Source of the DNA: Sinorhizobium numidicum
GTDB taxonomy: Bacteria; Pseudomonadota; Alphaproteobacteria; Rhizobiales; Rhizobiaceae
Reading direction: 5' to 3'
DNA: 64,000 bases
Assembly: GCF_029892045.1 (NCBI RefSeq)
Contig: NZ_CP120367.1
Coordinates: 248,001-312,000, forward strand
Each line of letters starts with the position of its first letter. Position 1 is the stretch's first letter. The notes beneath the pieces were generated by a model that was given only the letters and a program-made list of their open reading frames with translations, was not told the DNA's origin and ran no database searches. Position numbers and translations under genes: made by a program. This document shows, in pieces, positions 62,920 through 64,000 of the stretch.

Positions 62920-63954
62920 ATGAAATCCGTTGTCATTCACGCGGCGAAAGACCTGCGTATCGAAGATCGCGCCGCCGAGGCAGTAGGTCCCGGCCAGGTG
63001 GAAATCGCCATTCAGGCGGGCGGTGTTTGTGGCTCGGATCTCCATTATTATAACCACGGGGGTTTTGGCGCGATACGATTGCGCGAGCCGATGATTCTCG
63101 GTCATGAAATCGCCGGAACGATCAGTGCGCTCGGCTCCCGGGTTAGCGGCTTGTCCGTTGGCGATCGTGTTGCGGTCTCGCCGAGCAGGCCATGCAATGC
63201 ATGCGAATATTGCCTGCGCGGGCTGCAGAATCACTGCACGCACATGCGCTTCTATGGTAGCGCCATGCCCGTGCCTCATATTCAGGGAGGCTTCCGTCAG
63301 CTCCTTGTCGCCGACGGCTGGCAGTGCCACAAGGTCGCCGACGGCGTCTCCATTAACGAAGCTGCATTTGCCGAGCCCTTTGCCGTGACGCTCCACGCTG
63401 TCAAACGAGCGGGCGCCCTCATCGGCAAGCGCGTTCTGGTGACAGGCTGCGGGCCGATCGGAACGCTTGCCATTCTTGCCGCGCGCGCTCATGGGGCGCA
63501 GGAGATCGTCGCGACCGACGTAATAGACTCGGTGCTGGAAAAAGCCCGTGTGGTCGGCGCGGAGCGAACCATCAATGTCGCCGAGCGCCCGCAGGATCTC
63601 TCGGCGTATTCAACCGGTAAAGGTTCGTTCGACGTGATGTTCGAAGCGTCGGGAAACGAGCGGGCCTTGCGCGCCGGCATCGAGACGCTGCGCCCGCGCG
63701 GCATCTTGATGCAACTCGGTCTCGGCGGCGACGTCTCCGTCCCGCTCAACATGATCGTTTCCAAGGAAATCGACATGCGGGGCTCTTTCCGTTTCCATGA
63801 GGAATTCGCCCTCGCAGTCGATCTCATCAATAGGCGTGTCGTTAACGTCATGCCGCTGCTCACGGATATATTTCCGCTGGAGCAAGCGGTGCTCGCCTTC
63901 GAAACGGCTGGCGATCGCACCCGCGCGATGAAGGTACAATTGAGTTTTGCCTGA
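62920..63954 (+). CDS. idnD: Zinc-dependent dehydrogenase, L-idonate 5-dehydrogenase-like
   Basis: A 344-residue medium-chain dehydrogenase with catalytic zinc ligands (GGVCGSDLHYYNHGG Cys, LGHEIAG His), structural-zinc cysteines CNACEYCLRGLQNHC and the cofactor site VTGCGPIGTLAIL. The HYYNHGGFG stretch is typical of IdnD. It would oxidise L-idonate to 5-keto-gluconate, which IdnO and gluconokinase then process. The start has GGAGG upstream. Confidence 0.85.
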   Translation: MKSVVIHAAKDLRIEDRAAEAVGPGQVEIAIQAGGVCGSDLHYYNHGGFGAIRLREPMILGHEIAGTISALGSRVSGLSVGDRVAVSPSRPCNACEYCLRGLQNHCTHMRFYGSAMPVPHIQGGFRQLLVADGWQCHKVADGVSINEAAFAEPFAVTLHAVKRAGALIGKRVLVTGCGPIGTLAILAARAHGAQEIVATDVIDSVLEKARVVGAERTINVAERPQDLSAYSTGKGSFDVMFEASGNERALRAGIETLRPRGILMQLGLGGDVSVPLNMIVSKEIDMRGSFRFHEEFALAVDLINRRVVNVMPLLTDIFPLEQAVLAFETAGDRTRAMKVQLSFA

Positions 63955-64000
63955 CCCCAACGATGGTTCATCGGACCGGCGAAGGCGCGCCGGCCTCTAA

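Overview
The window looks like a secondary replicon (chromid or megaplasmid) of a Sinorhizobium/Ensifer-type rhizobium. The protein-coding style is high-GC alphaproteobacterial. Exopolysaccharide genes sit next to ABC-type sugar uptake and sugar-acid catabolism operons, and a two-palindrome intergenic element at about 59.41-59.52 kb resembles the rhizobial RIME1 family. This placement rests on sequence style and recalled families, not on a database search.

Region 1 (1-14.04 kb) is a polysaccharide locus. A PrmC/HemK-like methyltransferase and the start of a GNAT-like gene run leftward. Running rightward are a Wzx-type flippase, a second GNAT-like protein, a Wzz/GNVR chain-length protein, a short remnant of a Wzy/ExoQ-type polymerase, a polysaccharide deacetylase, two GT4 glycosyltransferases, a VanZ-like protein, a GT2 enzyme, a secreted GH-A-like glycosidase and a one-module KpsC-like protein. 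The polymerase remnant is the only polymerase candidate seen.

Region 2 (14.04-33.5 kb) is a mosaic accessory extension. It has a second secreted glycosidase-like protein, glycosyltransferases (including a putative rhamnosyltransferase and a WecG/TagA type), a GDP-mannose module (phosphomannomutase plus ManC), an ABC exporter and a dienelactone-hydrolase-like gene. It also encodes an unusual fusion of a GT2 domain, a NodS-like methyltransferase C-terminus and a NodB-type deacetylase. Remnants of IS630, IS66, IS3 and IS5 transposases and a truncated MFS transporter are scattered through it.

Region 3 (33.5-37.4 kb) encodes a two-subunit molybdenum hydroxylase of the isoquinoline 1-oxidoreductase type and an AraC regulator. 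Region 4 (37.6-49.3 kb) is the most coherent system: an apparent oxidative D-apiose/D-apionate pathway. It comprises an RbsABC-like transporter with a DUF2291 lipoprotein, a Gfo/Idh/MocA dehydrogenase, an apionolactonase, a D-apionate oxidoisomerase, a DUF1537 kinase, a RuBisCO-like protein and a GntR/FadR regulator. A near-identical 16-bp motif lies before both transcription units.

Region 5 (49.4-54.7 kb) is degenerate: a TetR remnant, a RidA with an apparent internal deletion, IS1182 and IS110 remnants, an MFS fragment and a broken GNAT gene. Intact within it are a VapBC toxin-antitoxin pair and a zinc-ribbon methyltransferase. Region 6 (54.7-64 kb) is a sugar-acid cluster: a LacI regulator, a polar amino-acid-type ABC transporter, a 2-hydroxyacid dehydrogenase, a beta-hydroxyacid dehydrogenase, gluconokinase, an IdnO-like SDR and an IdnD-like dehydrogenase. 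GntR/IdnR-like palindromes in its control regions suggest one LacI-family regulon.
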